Shown: piece by piece, positions 35,932-45,268 of the stretch | Layout of the letters: every line of letters starts with the position of its first letter | How positions within the stretch are numbered: the first letter of the stretch is position 1 | Assembly (NCBI GenBank): GCA_047627915.1 | Contig: JBLHTZ010000004.1 | Location: 1-64,000 of the forward strand | Length of the DNA stretch: 64,000 nucleotides | Source: NORP294 sp047627915 | GTDB taxonomy: Bacteria; Bacteroidota; Bacteroidia; Flavobacteriales_E; Vicingaceae | Reading direction: 5' to 3' | Made by a program: the position numbers and the translations under genes | The notes under the pieces: model-generated | Database searches by the model: none | Told to the model about the DNA's origin: nothing | What the model saw: the letters and a program-made list of their open reading frames with translations, nothing else

Positions 35932-37198
35932 TGAGTTGAGGTTTCATTTGTAGAATTAACAGTAAAAAGAATACAAAAAATACAATTCCCTTATTGCGTT
36001 CAATTGCCGACTCTGTCATTTGAAAGATGGTGAACCCAATTAAAAAGGCTCCCAAGAGAACGTTTCTTTGCTTTAAACTTGCAATAAATAAGCTGACGTG
36101 TAAAATTAAATACAAGCCTAAGCCGAGCAATCCTAATTCTACAAGTACTTGAATGAATTGGTTGTGAATGTTATAATTTTCATACCATGGGTTTAATCCA
36201 TTTTTATAAAATTCTTTATTCATCTCTGCCCTTCTGTCTCCAGGAGAATAACCTAGCCAAAGCACATCGTCTTTAAGTATTTTCTTCCATGCTACATACC
36301 AAAAGGTAATCCGCAATGATGTTCCATTAAATTGCCAAATATCTCCTTCAACGATGAGCTCTCCTCGTTTTATCTTCTCGAGGTTCTCCATTCCATTTAG
36401 CTGCGTCAATTCTGCAATGCGACTTTTAATCGAAGGAACTTTTGAAATGCCATAAACGGAGGCAGCGCATATTAAAAAAACCACCAAAACTTCCTTCCAT
36501 CCTATTTTGTGCTTCAACAAACGAATAAAAAAGCCCACGACTAAAAAGAGAGAAGTCACGATAAGTACATTCTTTGAAGCAGAAATAAGTAACCCCAACA
36601 AGGAAAGTAAAAGCCCAATTACAAACAATACTTTTTCATACGAAACCAATAATTTTTTCTGGATGAACAGTGCAGAAATGATTACGGAAAGAAAAATGTA
36701 ATACGAATAAAAGACAGCATGAAACGCAAGTGAACTTGTAAAATCGTGGTAAGTTAATAAGGTGCCTTCAGAAAAATAATGGGAAATAGACTGTGCTAGT
36801 AAAACGATAGTGCACAGCGCCATTGAATACACAAAGGCCTTCAACCAAACTGCGCATTGACGGAAGCCGGGCCGCAAGTCAAACAAAATAAGGGGAAAGA
36901 TTAAAAAGCTTAGTTTACTTTCTATGTTTTTAACCCCATTATTGAAGTCGGAGGTGTATACTAATGCAACTATTTGCACCAAGAAAAAGCCTATAAAAGA
37001 AAAGAAAATCCATTTTTCCGAGCCATTTCTAAAAGCATAAACTGGTTTGGACTTGGTTATGATTTTCTGAATAATCCAAAATAAGGCCAAGGTAACAATA
37101 CCTAGGTTAGCTATTTTATAAGGCAATGGAAATGTGATTGCGATAAAAAGAATACTAAAGTATATCCCTCTATTTAAATAATGATTGAGCTTCTCCAT
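35906..37198 (-). CDS. O-antigen ligase/polymerase family membrane protein (WaaL/Wzy)
   Basis: About ten to twelve hydrophobic helices and a long periplasmic loop between residues ~255-330, ending with GLNPWYENYNIHNQFIQVLVELG, fit the Wzy_C/O-antigen ligase family; the histidine in NIHNQ stands where the catalytic His of WaaL usually is. It either ligates or polymerises polysaccharide on the periplasmic side. It overlaps the GT4 gene downstream. No gene is seen in the 159 bp before the next GT gene. Confidence 0.88.
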   Translation of the reverse strand: MEKLNHYLNRGIYFSILFIAITFPLPYKIANLGIVTLALFWIIQKIITKSKPVYAFRNGSEKWIFFSFIGFFLVQIVALVYTSDFNNGVKNIESKLSFLIFPLILFDLRPGFRQCAVWLKAFVYSMALCTIVLLAQSISHYFSEGTLLTYHDFTSSLAFHAVFYSYYIFLSVIISALFIQKKLLVSYEKVLFVIGLLLSLLGLLISASKNVLIVTSLFLVVGFFIRLLKHKIGWKEVLVVFLICAASVYGISKVPSIKSRIAELTQLNGMENLEKIKRGELIVEGDIWQFNGTSLRITFWYVAWKKILKDDVLWLGYSPGDRRAEMNKEFYKNGLNPWYENYNIHNQFIQVLVELGLLGLGLYLILHVSLFIASLKQRNVLLGAFLIGFTIFQMTESAIERNKGIVFFVFFLLLILQMKPQLNENRNIRD

Positions 37199-37357
37199 TT
37201 CTTAGTCAGAATTATTGTAAATCTACCGTTAATCTTATAGTAGAGTTTAAAACTCCTGTACTTTTTATTCACGGGTACAAATAAGGACTGTAAAACCAGT
37301 TTGTTGAAATAGCTGAGTAAAGTGAACTGGTTCCCAACTGATGGGTTGTTTTTATTT

Positions 37358-38434
37358 TCAAGAATCCAAGACCTTTTGATAGGCTTCAAGGGTCTTCTGA
37401 GCAGCAACCTCCCATGTGTACCTTTTGCTAATGAACTCATTGAGCTTTGGATTAACCTCTTCTGCTAGGGCCTTTTTTATTGCTTCTCGGATTGATTTGG
37501 GACTATCAGGCTCACAATAAAAGGCATAATCTTCAAAATACTCTTCTGTATCTCCTTTCTTTGTTATTACAACATTACACCTTCTAACTGCTGCCTCAAG
37601 TGAACTTAAGCCCGTGGTTTCAAACCAGCTTGGTAAGACATGAACTTTTGTCCGATCTAATTCTTCAATCACTTCCGCCTTACTTATATGTCCTATAAAT
37701 TCAATATTATCTGTTGCCTCCCTCTTACATTGTTCGTAGTAAGCTTTGTGGTTTGGGGCAGGTTGTCCAATTATTTTTAACGAAATATCTGTTCCATCGA
37801 TTGCCCTGATCAAGTTCAACTGGTTTTTAACAAACTCAATACGACCTATGCAAACCACCCCTTTTCTTTTTGTTTGAATGAGTGACTCTCTAATAAAATC
37901 TTTTGAAACTCCATTGGGAACTTTGATGTACGTATTTCTGAAGTGATACCGCTCCTTTAGTCTCCTAAATTCATTATCAGAGTTTGGCAATAAGATATGG
38001 GCTGCGTTCAACAGTTCCTCAACACTTTTTTTGTGGCCCTTAAAAAGGTACGAAAGGTCAATAATTTTCTCTCGATTAAATATGAACCGACCAATGGTTT
38101 TAAAATAATCTGTACCATCGGCACCAAAAGTATTTGCTAAAACTCTAAACAGCAATCCCCTCTCGCTTTTTTCTATCTCTGAATAATCAACAAATATGGT
38201 AGATATTACAAATGGAAGTTTGGATTTTTTAACATGACCTGAAATGGTATTCGGTCTAATGATATTGAAGAAATGCAGTAAATCATAAGAAGAGTAATCT
38301 ATTTCTTCGTCGGCAAGGCTAACCTCTGCCTCTACCCCTAGTTTTATCAATTCCCTTGCGGTTTCCTTAATTTGCACAGTATCTCCTCCCGGAGCTGAAA
38401 ATAATGTAGGTCTGCTGATTAGTAAAACCTTCAT
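37358..38434 (-). CDS. Glycosyltransferase family 4 protein
   Basis: The GT-B fold is shown by an N-terminal SAPGGDTVQIKETARELI motif and a C-terminal domain with VCIGRIEFVKNQLNLIRA near residue 195, VLPSWFETTGLSSLEAAVR near 270 and a catalytic E in FETTGLSSLE. The N-terminus resembles GT4 enzymes with a glycogen-synthase-like donor site. It starts 1 bp after the upstream polymerase gene on the minus strand. Donor and acceptor are unknown. Confidence 0.88.
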   Translation of the reverse strand: MKVLLISRPTLFSAPGGDTVQIKETARELIKLGVEAEVSLADEEIDYSSYDLLHFFNIIRPNTISGHVKKSKLPFVISTIFVDYSEIEKSERGLLFRVLANTFGADGTDYFKTIGRFIFNREKIIDLSYLFKGHKKSVEELLNAAHILLPNSDNEFRRLKERYHFRNTYIKVPNGVSKDFIRESLIQTKRKGVVCIGRIEFVKNQLNLIRAIDGTDISLKIIGQPAPNHKAYYEQCKREATDNIEFIGHISKAEVIEELDRTKVHVLPSWFETTGLSSLEAAVRRCNVVITKKGDTEEYFEDYAFYCEPDSPKSIREAIKKALAEEVNPKLNEFISKRYTWEVAAQKTLEAYQKVLDS

Positions 38435-38435
38435 T

Positions 38436-39641
38436 TTAAATCAATTTAAATTTGAAGGAAGGTTGTATATCAAGCTCTTTAAAAACAGGTAGAATGGCAA
38501 AAACCCAAAGAATTAACTCCGTTGACGAGGTGACAAAACTGCCAATTAATTGATATAGAAAAATAAACAGAAACATGAATAAGTTAAAGTAATTAGTATA
38601 TACTTTGAACTTAAAGAACAACAGCCATGGAATAAACAATCGAATTAAAAGACCTAAATAACCATAAATAGCCAATGTCTCTGCGGTTGCGTTTGGAAGA
38701 GACACAACAGGCCAATCTTCTTTTGAATAGGCATAGTATTGTCGTATATACTTCTCTCCCACAATTTTTATTTGACCTAACCCTACTCCAAAAAACTTCT
38801 CTTCTTCTTTTATAATTTTATTTGCCAAATAGTAAGATTCTGTTATTCTACCGTTCACAGAAGTGTCTTCCCCTGACATTATTTTATTGACTCTGGCTGA
38901 CAAAAATGTATCAAAAGAAAGCAATACTCCACCAACTAATACAACTAATAATCCTGAATAAAAAAAGGCTTTATGAATGGTCTTATATTTTAAAAACACA
39001 ACCATTAAAAAAATGATGATAGCAATAACAATTACTCCAAAAAACCCGAAAGATAATGTAAATATACAGGGAATTAAAACCATCATCAATTTCCAAATAT
39101 TACTCTTAAAACTGATGTAAATAGTCTTTAATAAAAAGTAAATAAAAATAGGTGACATTAGTAGAGCAAAAAATGAAGGCTCATATGTAAATGATTTATA
39201 TCTAGCAATTTTACCTTCAATAGAAAAATCGTGATCCAACCACATAAACTCTTTTAGGGGTGTAAAATACAGCAAGATTGATACTAAAAAAAGGACAAAA
39301 CTCAAGTGTGTAACCTCTCCAAATAACCTACTCATTTTACTTGATTCTCTTTTAATATAATTGTAAGCAACCAAAGTAGTGAAAACCATAATCTGCATAA
39401 AAACAAAGGTTTTTATGTATTCAGAAAAAACTACTCCGGTGTATACATGAACTGCCGCATAAAGCAGCGTTACACTAAAGAATGTGATAAGAATCTTCCA
39501 ATCTTTCTTTCCTAAGAGCGACTTTATACCCACTACCGAAATCAAATTTGAGTATAAAACAGGAGCAGGTAACCCTATTGAATTAAATAGAAAGAATAGA
39601 TAGCCTATTAGCCTAAAAGAGTACTTTTTTACTAACCCCAT
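38436..39641 (-). CDS. O-antigen polymerase-like membrane protein (second Wzy candidate)
   Basis: About ten to twelve helices span the 401-residue protein, with a periplasmic loop near 260-310 (GEDTSVNGRITESYYLANKI, FFGVGLGQIKIVGEKY) and the Wzy-like GxGxxxxxG pattern. No strict family signature is readable by eye. Together with the WaaL-like protein at 35906 it would provide the expected polymerase/ligase pair. Its ATG overlaps the stop of the decayed GT2 gene by 1 nt, a translational-coupling arrangement. Confidence 0.82.
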   Translation of the reverse strand: MGLVKKYSFRLIGYLFFLFNSIGLPAPVLYSNLISVVGIKSLLGKKDWKILITFFSVTLLYAAVHVYTGVVFSEYIKTFVFMQIMVFTTLVAYNYIKRESSKMSRLFGEVTHLSFVLFLVSILLYFTPLKEFMWLDHDFSIEGKIARYKSFTYEPSFFALLMSPIFIYFLLKTIYISFKSNIWKLMMVLIPCIFTLSFGFFGVIVIAIIIFLMVVFLKYKTIHKAFFYSGLLVVLVGGVLLSFDTFLSARVNKIMSGEDTSVNGRITESYYLANKIIKEEEKFFGVGLGQIKIVGEKYIRQYYAYSKEDWPVVSLPNATAETLAIYGYLGLLIRLFIPWLLFFKFKVYTNYFNLFMFLFIFLYQLIGSFVTSSTELILWVFAILPVFKELDIQPSFKFKLI

Positions 39642-40205
39642 TACGACACCAAGGTTTTTAAATAAATCTTAATACGACCGACATAAAACTCTACTATTGC
39701 AGCAAATCTAATTCTTTTAGCAGTTTCTATTTTTGCATGTTTTTCCATTATCGAAGCATCTTTTAAAAGAGAATTACACACTCCTCCATCATTCATTTCA
39801 ACTAAAAAGCTATCCATAAATTCCATCTTTACGTCTTTGCTTTTCTCTAGAGCATTTCATAGTCTCCTGTGATTTTATATAATTCGTTAAACAACTCGTG
39901 CTCGTCAACATAATCTTTATTTAGACCCCCCTCGGCATGCAAAATTTTCATCTCCTTTCTAAAAACCTTCCAATTCAATTCTTCAGCAAAATCTCTTGTG
40001 CTGTTTGTGTTTATTGCCGCGTTGTTTTCATTTAAACTACCAGATGAATACATATCATCTGAACCAAGAAATGAAATCCACCTTACCGTTGCTTTTTTCA
40101 GTTCATTGTCCCAACCATATTCTATTCTGCTATCTTTTTCATATTGCGAATTAAGCTTACTTCTTTTTGATTTAAACTAGCTATTATTACGGTTAATGAT
40201 TTCAT
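39641..40205 (-). pseudogene. Decayed glycosyltransferase family 2 gene
   Basis: Three fragments of one GT2 gene occur in three frames. From the ATG at 40203-40205 the start MKSLTVIIASLNQKEVSLIR is the usual GT2 N-terminus, but a TAG at 40122-40124 stops it after 27 residues. A second frame then continues with KKATVRWISFLGSDDMY (the acceptor/DXD region), up to DYEML and a TAG at 39847-39849. A one-base insertion near there would restore DYEMLLEKSKDVKMEFMDSF, which leads into VEMNDGGVCNS and the C-terminal helix. About 60 codons between the first two fragments appear deleted. The remains total ~188 codons against ~250 in intact relatives. Confidence 0.78.
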
Positions 40206-40210
40206 TCCCC

Positions 40211-41029
40211 TCACAATCTTGCCAAGTTTACCTTTAGTTTTGCAAGAAAAACCTTGACTATATTAACTTTACGAACAAATTTCTTTTTAATGTATGTCCA
40301 TCGTTTAACTAGCGTCCCCAGTTCTTTCGTTTTTTTTGAAAAATATGGCCAATCAATTCGATGAGAGCCTATCGTATTATGGCTGTGCTGTCTATATTTT
40401 ATCGTTCTTTCATCAACATAAGCCACATTGCCATAGATTGCCGCGTTAATTAAAACCCAATGATCGTGTTGAAACAAGTTTGCATCTATTGGTTTAATTA
40501 TTTTTATAAGATGCAGTGTAAAAATCATTGTGCAACCAGCGGCTATACTTTGAGCAAGTAAATTATTTGAATTTTTAATCCAACTCGGATTTAATTTTTG
40601 CAACCCTAAAAAAGAACCCAATTCCGTTTTTAAGTCATCAGAAACAACCTCCATATCAGTAAAAACTAAACACATCGGGTCTTCTTTCTCTAACTCTTTT
40701 AGTCTATTTAAACTAATTTCAATTTTATTCTTTTTCCAAAAATCATCTTGGTCACTAAACATACAATAGGGCGACTCAACATGCTTGAGCATTCCCATAA
40801 AACTTCTGCTGGAACCACCTCCTTCGTCTCCAAAAACTTGCTTTATCTTACCAGGGTGTTGATTTTCATATTCCTTAATTATTTCAACTGTACTGTCCTT
40901 TGAACCATCATCTCGAATTAATAGCTGCCAGTTTTCAAAACTTTGATTTAAAATGCTGTCTAACTGTTCTCTTAAGTAAGGCGTACCATTATACGTTGAC
41001 ATTAATATTTGAACTTCCGGACTTTCCAT
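40211..41029 (-). CDS. Glycosyltransferase family 2 protein (rhamnosyltransferase-like)
   Basis: GT-A fold features are clear: VQILMSTYNGTPYLREQLDS at the start, LIRDDGSKDSTVEII near residue 36, and FSDQDDFWKKNKIE near 95, where SDQDD carries the metal-binding aspartates. Members with FSDQDD resemble WcaA/RgpB-type enzymes acting in O-antigen assembly. The 3' end is 5 bp before the decayed GT2 start. The donor is not determined. Confidence 0.9.
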   Translation of the reverse strand: MESPEVQILMSTYNGTPYLREQLDSILNQSFENWQLLIRDDGSKDSTVEIIKEYENQHPGKIKQVFGDEGGGSSRSFMGMLKHVESPYCMFSDQDDFWKKNKIEISLNRLKELEKEDPMCLVFTDMEVVSDDLKTELGSFLGLQKLNPSWIKNSNNLLAQSIAAGCTMIFTLHLIKIIKPIDANLFQHDHWVLINAAIYGNVAYVDERTIKYRQHSHNTIGSHRIDWPYFSKKTKELGTLVKRWTYIKKKFVRKVNIVKVFLAKLKVNLARL

Positions 41030-41827
41030 TTAACGTTTAAAAAAATTAGCTAGAAACCAAAATGAACGGTAACGAATAGAAAGTTTTATTGATTTTAATG
41101 CCATCCAAAAATACATTTGATATTTTTCAAGAGCTGACAAAGCTACAAGACTTATACCTTTTAACTGTGTTTTAAATCTAAAATGTGTTGATTTTAATGA
41201 ATTTACTGTGTGCTCAGAAAGGCCATGACCTACCTCTAACGGGATGTGAAAAGCTTCAACATTTACTGCACTAGCCTTTCTGATAAAAAAAACATCACTC
41301 CAGTCCAACGGTAACTTCTCATTATATCCTCCTGTTTTTCGAAAGGCATTAACGGGAACTACAAGACCTGAATTTATTGCCACAATTTTTCCTAATTGAA
41401 TTTTACCAAAGCTGATATTATCGCCATAGTGACTTTTCCCAAATTTAAAATAAAAAGGCGAAATCTTTCTTTTGTTTGAAATCATGGAAGGTATAATAAT
41501 TTTTTCGGGATAATTGTTAACTGCTTCAATGTATTTACTCTCAGAGTTTTCAGGAAACGTTGAGTCACTGTCTAGCAACAAAAGGTGGGTATACTTATTC
41601 TGTTCTGCCCACTTCCAAGCTTGATTATATGCTTTACTTACTCCAGGGTTTGAAGTATCAAATACAATTGTAAAACCTTCCTTGCCCTTTGTCTTTTGCT
41701 TTAAAGAACTATTATCGTAAACAAATACTGGGAATTGCGAGTTTTTTAAAAGAGAATTGTATGTTTTTGAACTCTCAATTTCTTCATTATAAAGGACGAC
41801 AACTGCTGCAATGTTTATCTTTTCCAT
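41030..41827 (-). CDS. Glycosyltransferase family 2 protein
   Basis: GT-A motifs include IAAVVVLYNEEIESSKTY at the start, VYDNSSLKQKTKG near residue 36, LLLLDSDSTFPENSES near 85 with the metal-binding DSDS, and a later DWSDVFFIRKA. The layout is like RfbN/RfbF-type rhamnosyltransferases, though the donor is a guess. It abuts the downstream GT2 gene (one base) and lies 3 bp from the upstream one. Length is 265 residues. Confidence 0.9.
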   Translation of the reverse strand: MEKINIAAVVVLYNEEIESSKTYNSLLKNSQFPVFVYDNSSLKQKTKGKEGFTIVFDTSNPGVSKAYNQAWKWAEQNKYTHLLLLDSDSTFPENSESKYIEAVNNYPEKIIIPSMISNKRKISPFYFKFGKSHYGDNISFGKIQLGKIVAINSGLVVPVNAFRKTGGYNEKLPLDWSDVFFIRKASAVNVEAFHIPLEVGHGLSEHTVNSLKSTHFRFKTQLKGISLVALSALEKYQMYFWMALKSIKLSIRYRSFWFLANFFKR

Positions 41828-41830
41828 TGG

Positions 41831-42628
41831 TTAGTTTAACAACTTAAAAGATTCAAACGGCTTTAGTATTAAACTACCTATTTTAAGCGCCAAGCTGTCC
41901 TCAAGCAACTTGTATTCAAACGTTTCAGTTGGGAGTACAAAATTTTCAGAATAAAGCTTTTTGTGTTTCTCCCAAATTAATTTTCTAACCTCTTGGAAAT
42001 CTTCATTTTTTAGTGAGTGGTTCCTACTCCCTTTTCGAATTCTATACTTAAACAAACATTTATCTATGGTATGGACTTTTTTCCCGTTTTGAAGTAAATT
42101 AATCCAAAACTCCCAATCTTCGAATCCTTTTTTGAAAATCGGATCAAACCCGGCCGTTTCATTCCAATCACTTCTCTTAAACATTGAACTAACCACCATA
42201 AGGTTCCTAGCAAGTAAAGTTGAAAAGTTATAGGGAGCAAAAATCATTTTTCCCTTCTTTTTTCCAAATAGTTCAATATTCGTTCGAACTAAACTCAAAC
42301 TATCGTCTTTATTAAACGCTTCTAAACAGAGGGCAACAAAATTAGTTGCTAATAAATCATCCGAATCAAGCGGAAGGATAAACTCCCCCTTAGATTCATT
42401 TATTCCTAAATTTCTTGCGTTCGAGACTCCTGTCTTACCGGAATCTAACACTTTGTATTTGTCTTTTAATCGGTTTAACAATCTTATTGTCTCTGTTTCT
42501 GAGGAGCCATTATCAACCAAAATTACTTCAATGGGCGAGTACGTTTGATTCGTAACAGAATTAAGAGTTTCTGGCAAAAACTCGCCTGAATTAAAAACTG
42601 GTATAACAATGCTAATAAGTGGATTCAA
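41831..42628 (-). CDS. Glycosyltransferase family 2 protein
   Basis: The protein has the GT2 opening ISIVIPVFNSGEFLPETLNS, the VILVDNGSSETETIRL loop near residue 35 and the metal site LPLDSDDLLATNF near 90. The acceptor region has KGFEDWEFWINLLQNG near 165, the ED(W) motif typical of WcaA-like enzymes. It probably adds one sugar in the second polysaccharide. It is spaced 1 bp from the next GT2 gene. Confidence 0.9.
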   Translation of the reverse strand: MNPLISIVIPVFNSGEFLPETLNSVTNQTYSPIEVILVDNGSSETETIRLLNRLKDKYKVLDSGKTGVSNARNLGINESKGEFILPLDSDDLLATNFVALCLEAFNKDDSLSLVRTNIELFGKKKGKMIFAPYNFSTLLARNLMVVSSMFKRSDWNETAGFDPIFKKGFEDWEFWINLLQNGKKVHTIDKCLFKYRIRKGSRNHSLKNEDFQEVRKLIWEKHKKLYSENFVLPTETFEYKLLEDSLALKIGSLILKPFESFKLLN

Positions 42629-42629
42629 C

Positions 42630-43652
42630 CTAATTCTTTTTTAAAATTGATTTTAACAGGAAAACTCCATTTCCTTTAAAATCATTTTTTTCCGATTTGG
42701 ATAATGTTGATTTCCTAAACCTTAAAAATGACCCTAATCCTAAGAAGGCCTTTTGACAAGCTCTTCGATAGAAGAAAGCACAAAAATGATCAAAAGCTTC
42801 CACATTATATTTATTTGCCTTATAATTCGCGTTCTTCAACTTTAACAACCAACTTTCAATCGCTTCTAATTCAGCTTCTTTTACCCTGCCTTTTTCAACT
42901 ACTAATTGCGAATGTAACCTTAACTCTGGTTCATTAAATTGAACCCCTAACTCAAGAATTAAGTTTTTATGAATTCGCCGAATTGCGTCATCCTGTTCCT
43001 TCTTATTTATTGTACTTATGTTATTGCCGTGCAATCGATATTTTACAAGCACTTCTTCTAGGTTTACTAACTCCCCGCTATCCTTTAACTGAGTTACTAA
43101 TTGGTAATCTTCTGCCGGAGCATAGTTATCAGCATAACTTAAGTTTTCCAGTTTCTCCCTTCTTATAACTACTGTTGAATTGATAAAATAATTGCTAAAA
43201 ACTAAAACACTTTTTATCTGATTTTGACCTATTTCCCTTTTCTCAAAACCTAGGTGATTTCCTTTCTCATCTATCAGTTCACAAGAAGATCCCAATAAAA
43301 CTACATTCGGGTTCTCTTCAAGATAATTGATCTGTAAATTCAATCGATTAGGATACGCAATATCATCACTGTCTAAGTTTGCTACATATTTACCCTTAGC
43401 CGCCTGCAAACCTTTATTTCTAGTGAACACCAATCCCTTATTGCCTTCGTTCTCCAAACCAAAAATCCTGCTGTCTTGTGCAACATATTCAGATATAAGC
43501 TTTTCCGTGTTATCAGACGACCCGTCATTAATTATTAGTAATTCCCAGTTTTTATATGTCTGATTTAAAATGGAATCTACCGACTCTTTCAAATACTTTT
43601 CGGCATTGAAAGCAGGCATTATTATACTAACCAAAGGAGATTGATTCATCAT
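42630..43652 (-). CDS. Glycosyltransferase family 2 protein
   Basis: GT-A motifs are VSIIMPAFNAEKYLKESVDS, LLIINDGSSDNTEKLI near residue 37 and VANLDSDDIAYPNRL near 90, followed by the acceptor motif YAPAEDYQLVTQLKDSG near 175. A C-terminal extension of ~100 residues beyond the catalytic domain makes it longer (340 residues) than its neighbours. It overlaps the upstream gene by 4 bp. Confidence 0.9.
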   Translation of the reverse strand: MMNQSPLVSIIMPAFNAEKYLKESVDSILNQTYKNWELLIINDGSSDNTEKLISEYVAQDSRIFGLENEGNKGLVFTRNKGLQAAKGKYVANLDSDDIAYPNRLNLQINYLEENPNVVLLGSSCELIDEKGNHLGFEKREIGQNQIKSVLVFSNYFINSTVVIRREKLENLSYADNYAPAEDYQLVTQLKDSGELVNLEEVLVKYRLHGNNISTINKKEQDDAIRRIHKNLILELGVQFNEPELRLHSQLVVEKGRVKEAELEAIESWLLKLKNANYKANKYNVEAFDHFCAFFYRRACQKAFLGLGSFLRFRKSTLSKSEKNDFKGNGVFLLKSILKKN

Positions 43653-44593
43653 CTTTTTACAAAAGATAACGATAGTTCCTGATGTGCACTTTCATTAAGT
43701 ATGCCTTTGTGCTCCACGAAATTTATTCTAAAACCTTGGGTCCACTTTTCATTTAATTCACTTATTGATACTTGACCTGCAATATTATTATTCTCTAATT
43801 GTACCTTGTTGCACGGGTTATTTATTATAACTGACTCTTTGTAACACAACCCCATACGCTGTTGGTATAGAGGAGTCATTAATTGTAGTGCCTCTTCAAA
43901 GGAGTTCGGTGCTTTGTAGTCCAATTCATTCACCAACACTTTAATCTCTCCCGTAGAAAATAAATGTCCGTCAACAGAAAGTGGATAAGCCCAGTCTAAT
44001 TGCTCTTTGTAAAAATGCCACAAAAGCATGCCTTGGTGCTCTTTTGTGGTAATGAAATTAGGTGTGTTTTGAGGTTTTTGCACAGTGTAAGAAAACGTTA
44101 AATGATTTCCCATTCGAAGGCTTCCAATGTATTTTGTCGTGTCAATTTTAGAAAAATCTTCAAAGTCGATTGTATTCTTGAACATCAGGTCGTCCACCAA
44201 AAATAAAACTTTAGTTGTGTCGACCTTATTGAATAGTGAGATCAATTCTTTTCTAAAATTAACCTCGTTTATAAATTCAATATTCCTGCTCTTATATTCT
44301 TCAGCTACTTCATCATATGCTTGTCCAAATTCAATTTTTGAACTGTTATATAAAACATAAACCTTTGGTGGGTTTTTTGAGAAAAAATAAAAACTCCTAA
44401 GCAATGCTTCTAATTGCAAAGCCCTATCCTTAGAAAAAATAATAATTGAGCATTTTTCTGATTCAAAACGAGGTGAGCTTAAAATTATCTTCTCTAAGAT
44501 TTCTTTATAGTTTTCTTTTCTCTTAACATCATACTCCGATATCAAAGTCAATTTAAATTTTTTGAGAAATCTCTTAATCCTCTCTTTTATCAT
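43649..44593 (-). CDS. Glycosyltransferase-like protein of unknown specificity
   Basis: The 314-residue protein has a GT-A-like nucleotide-binding start CSIIIFSKDRALQLEALLRS near residue 48 and a metal-site-like VLFLVDDLMFKNTIDFEDF near 130. The C-terminal half (MGNHLTFSYTVQKPQ, HLFSTGEIKVLVNELDYKAP) has no motif that I recognise. Placement in the glycosyltransferase array supports glycan synthesis. It starts immediately beside the methyltransferase-like gene. Whether it is active is unproven; a modification enzyme is an alternative. Confidence 0.7.
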   Translation of the reverse strand: MIKERIKRFLKKFKLTLISEYDVKRKENYKEILEKIILSSPRFESEKCSIIIFSKDRALQLEALLRSFYFFSKNPPKVYVLYNSSKIEFGQAYDEVAEEYKSRNIEFINEVNFRKELISLFNKVDTTKVLFLVDDLMFKNTIDFEDFSKIDTTKYIGSLRMGNHLTFSYTVQKPQNTPNFITTKEHQGMLLWHFYKEQLDWAYPLSVDGHLFSTGEIKVLVNELDYKAPNSFEEALQLMTPLYQQRMGLCYKESVIINNPCNKVQLENNNIAGQVSISELNEKWTQGFRINFVEHKGILNESAHQELSLSFVKR

Positions 44594-45238
44594 TTAGTAT
44601 ATAACGCTAATTGTATCGGCATCAACCTCTAACTTTGCTTCGGGCCTTCTTTCTACTATAAACTTCTTTAAATTCTCTAACGCTGGATAATCGTCCGTGC
44701 CATTAAATAACCTTGCATCGTCAATCAATATACAATGTGAAATATTAGATTTAAATATTGCCTTTAATTCCTCATAAATAGGAGATATTTTTTCACCCCT
44801 TGCTGTATCTGCTCCCGAATAATGTCCATCTAACCAAAAGATTGCTGGTTCCGAAATTTCAGATATTAAACTGTGTAAAACCTCACCACTATCTCCCAGT
44901 AGAAGGTTGACCTTAGGTTGGTCGCTAAACATAATTTTTGCTGATTCCCAATACTTTTCACTCAATTCAATAGAGTAAATTTTGTCAAAATTGTCTAACT
45001 GAGATTGAATCATATCCCCCATAAAAGTCCCAGATTCTATTAATATAGAATATTGAGTTTTTTTTTGGAAATGCTCAACTGTTTTAACCTTAACAATATG
45101 CGGTGGAGGCAATGTTCTTCCTGACTTTTCCCATTCAGTTATAGTCTTATCATCTACAGTTTTCTGAAACTTGTCTTTCAAACTACCCGGAAGCATTCGC
45201 TTGATCCACCTTTCATTTCTGCTATTGTATCTACTCAT
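44594..45238 (-). CDS. SAM-dependent methyltransferase-like protein
   Basis: A Rossmann-like core is seen: LIESGTFMGDMIQSQLD near residue 75 (the glycine-rich loop), IYSIELSEKYWESA near 95 with the acidic residue that binds the ribose, LLLGDSGEVL near 118 and the later FWLDGHYSGADTARGEK and CILIDDARLFNG. Such proteins often methylate sugars or lipids in capsule loci, but this subgroup is not characterised, so the substrate is unknown. It lies between the Wzx gene and the GT-like gene on the minus strand. Confidence 0.72.
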   Translation of the reverse strand: MSRYNSRNERWIKRMLPGSLKDKFQKTVDDKTITEWEKSGRTLPPPHIVKVKTVEHFQKKTQYSILIESGTFMGDMIQSQLDNFDKIYSIELSEKYWESAKIMFSDQPKVNLLLGDSGEVLHSLISEISEPAIFWLDGHYSGADTARGEKISPIYEELKAIFKSNISHCILIDDARLFNGTDDYPALENLKKFIVERRPEAKLEVDADTISVIY

Positions 45239-45268
45239 ATCAAATCTTCTTGCGATAAAAATAACTAT

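Noticed and set aside
37199..37357. Possible small gene on the minus strand in the 159-bp gap between the polymerase and GT4 genes (an 88-residue frame ending at 37174).
   Set aside because: The frame overlaps the GT4 3' end in another frame, has a basic composition without motifs, and holds only a weak inverted repeat (AACCAGTT/AACTGGTT).
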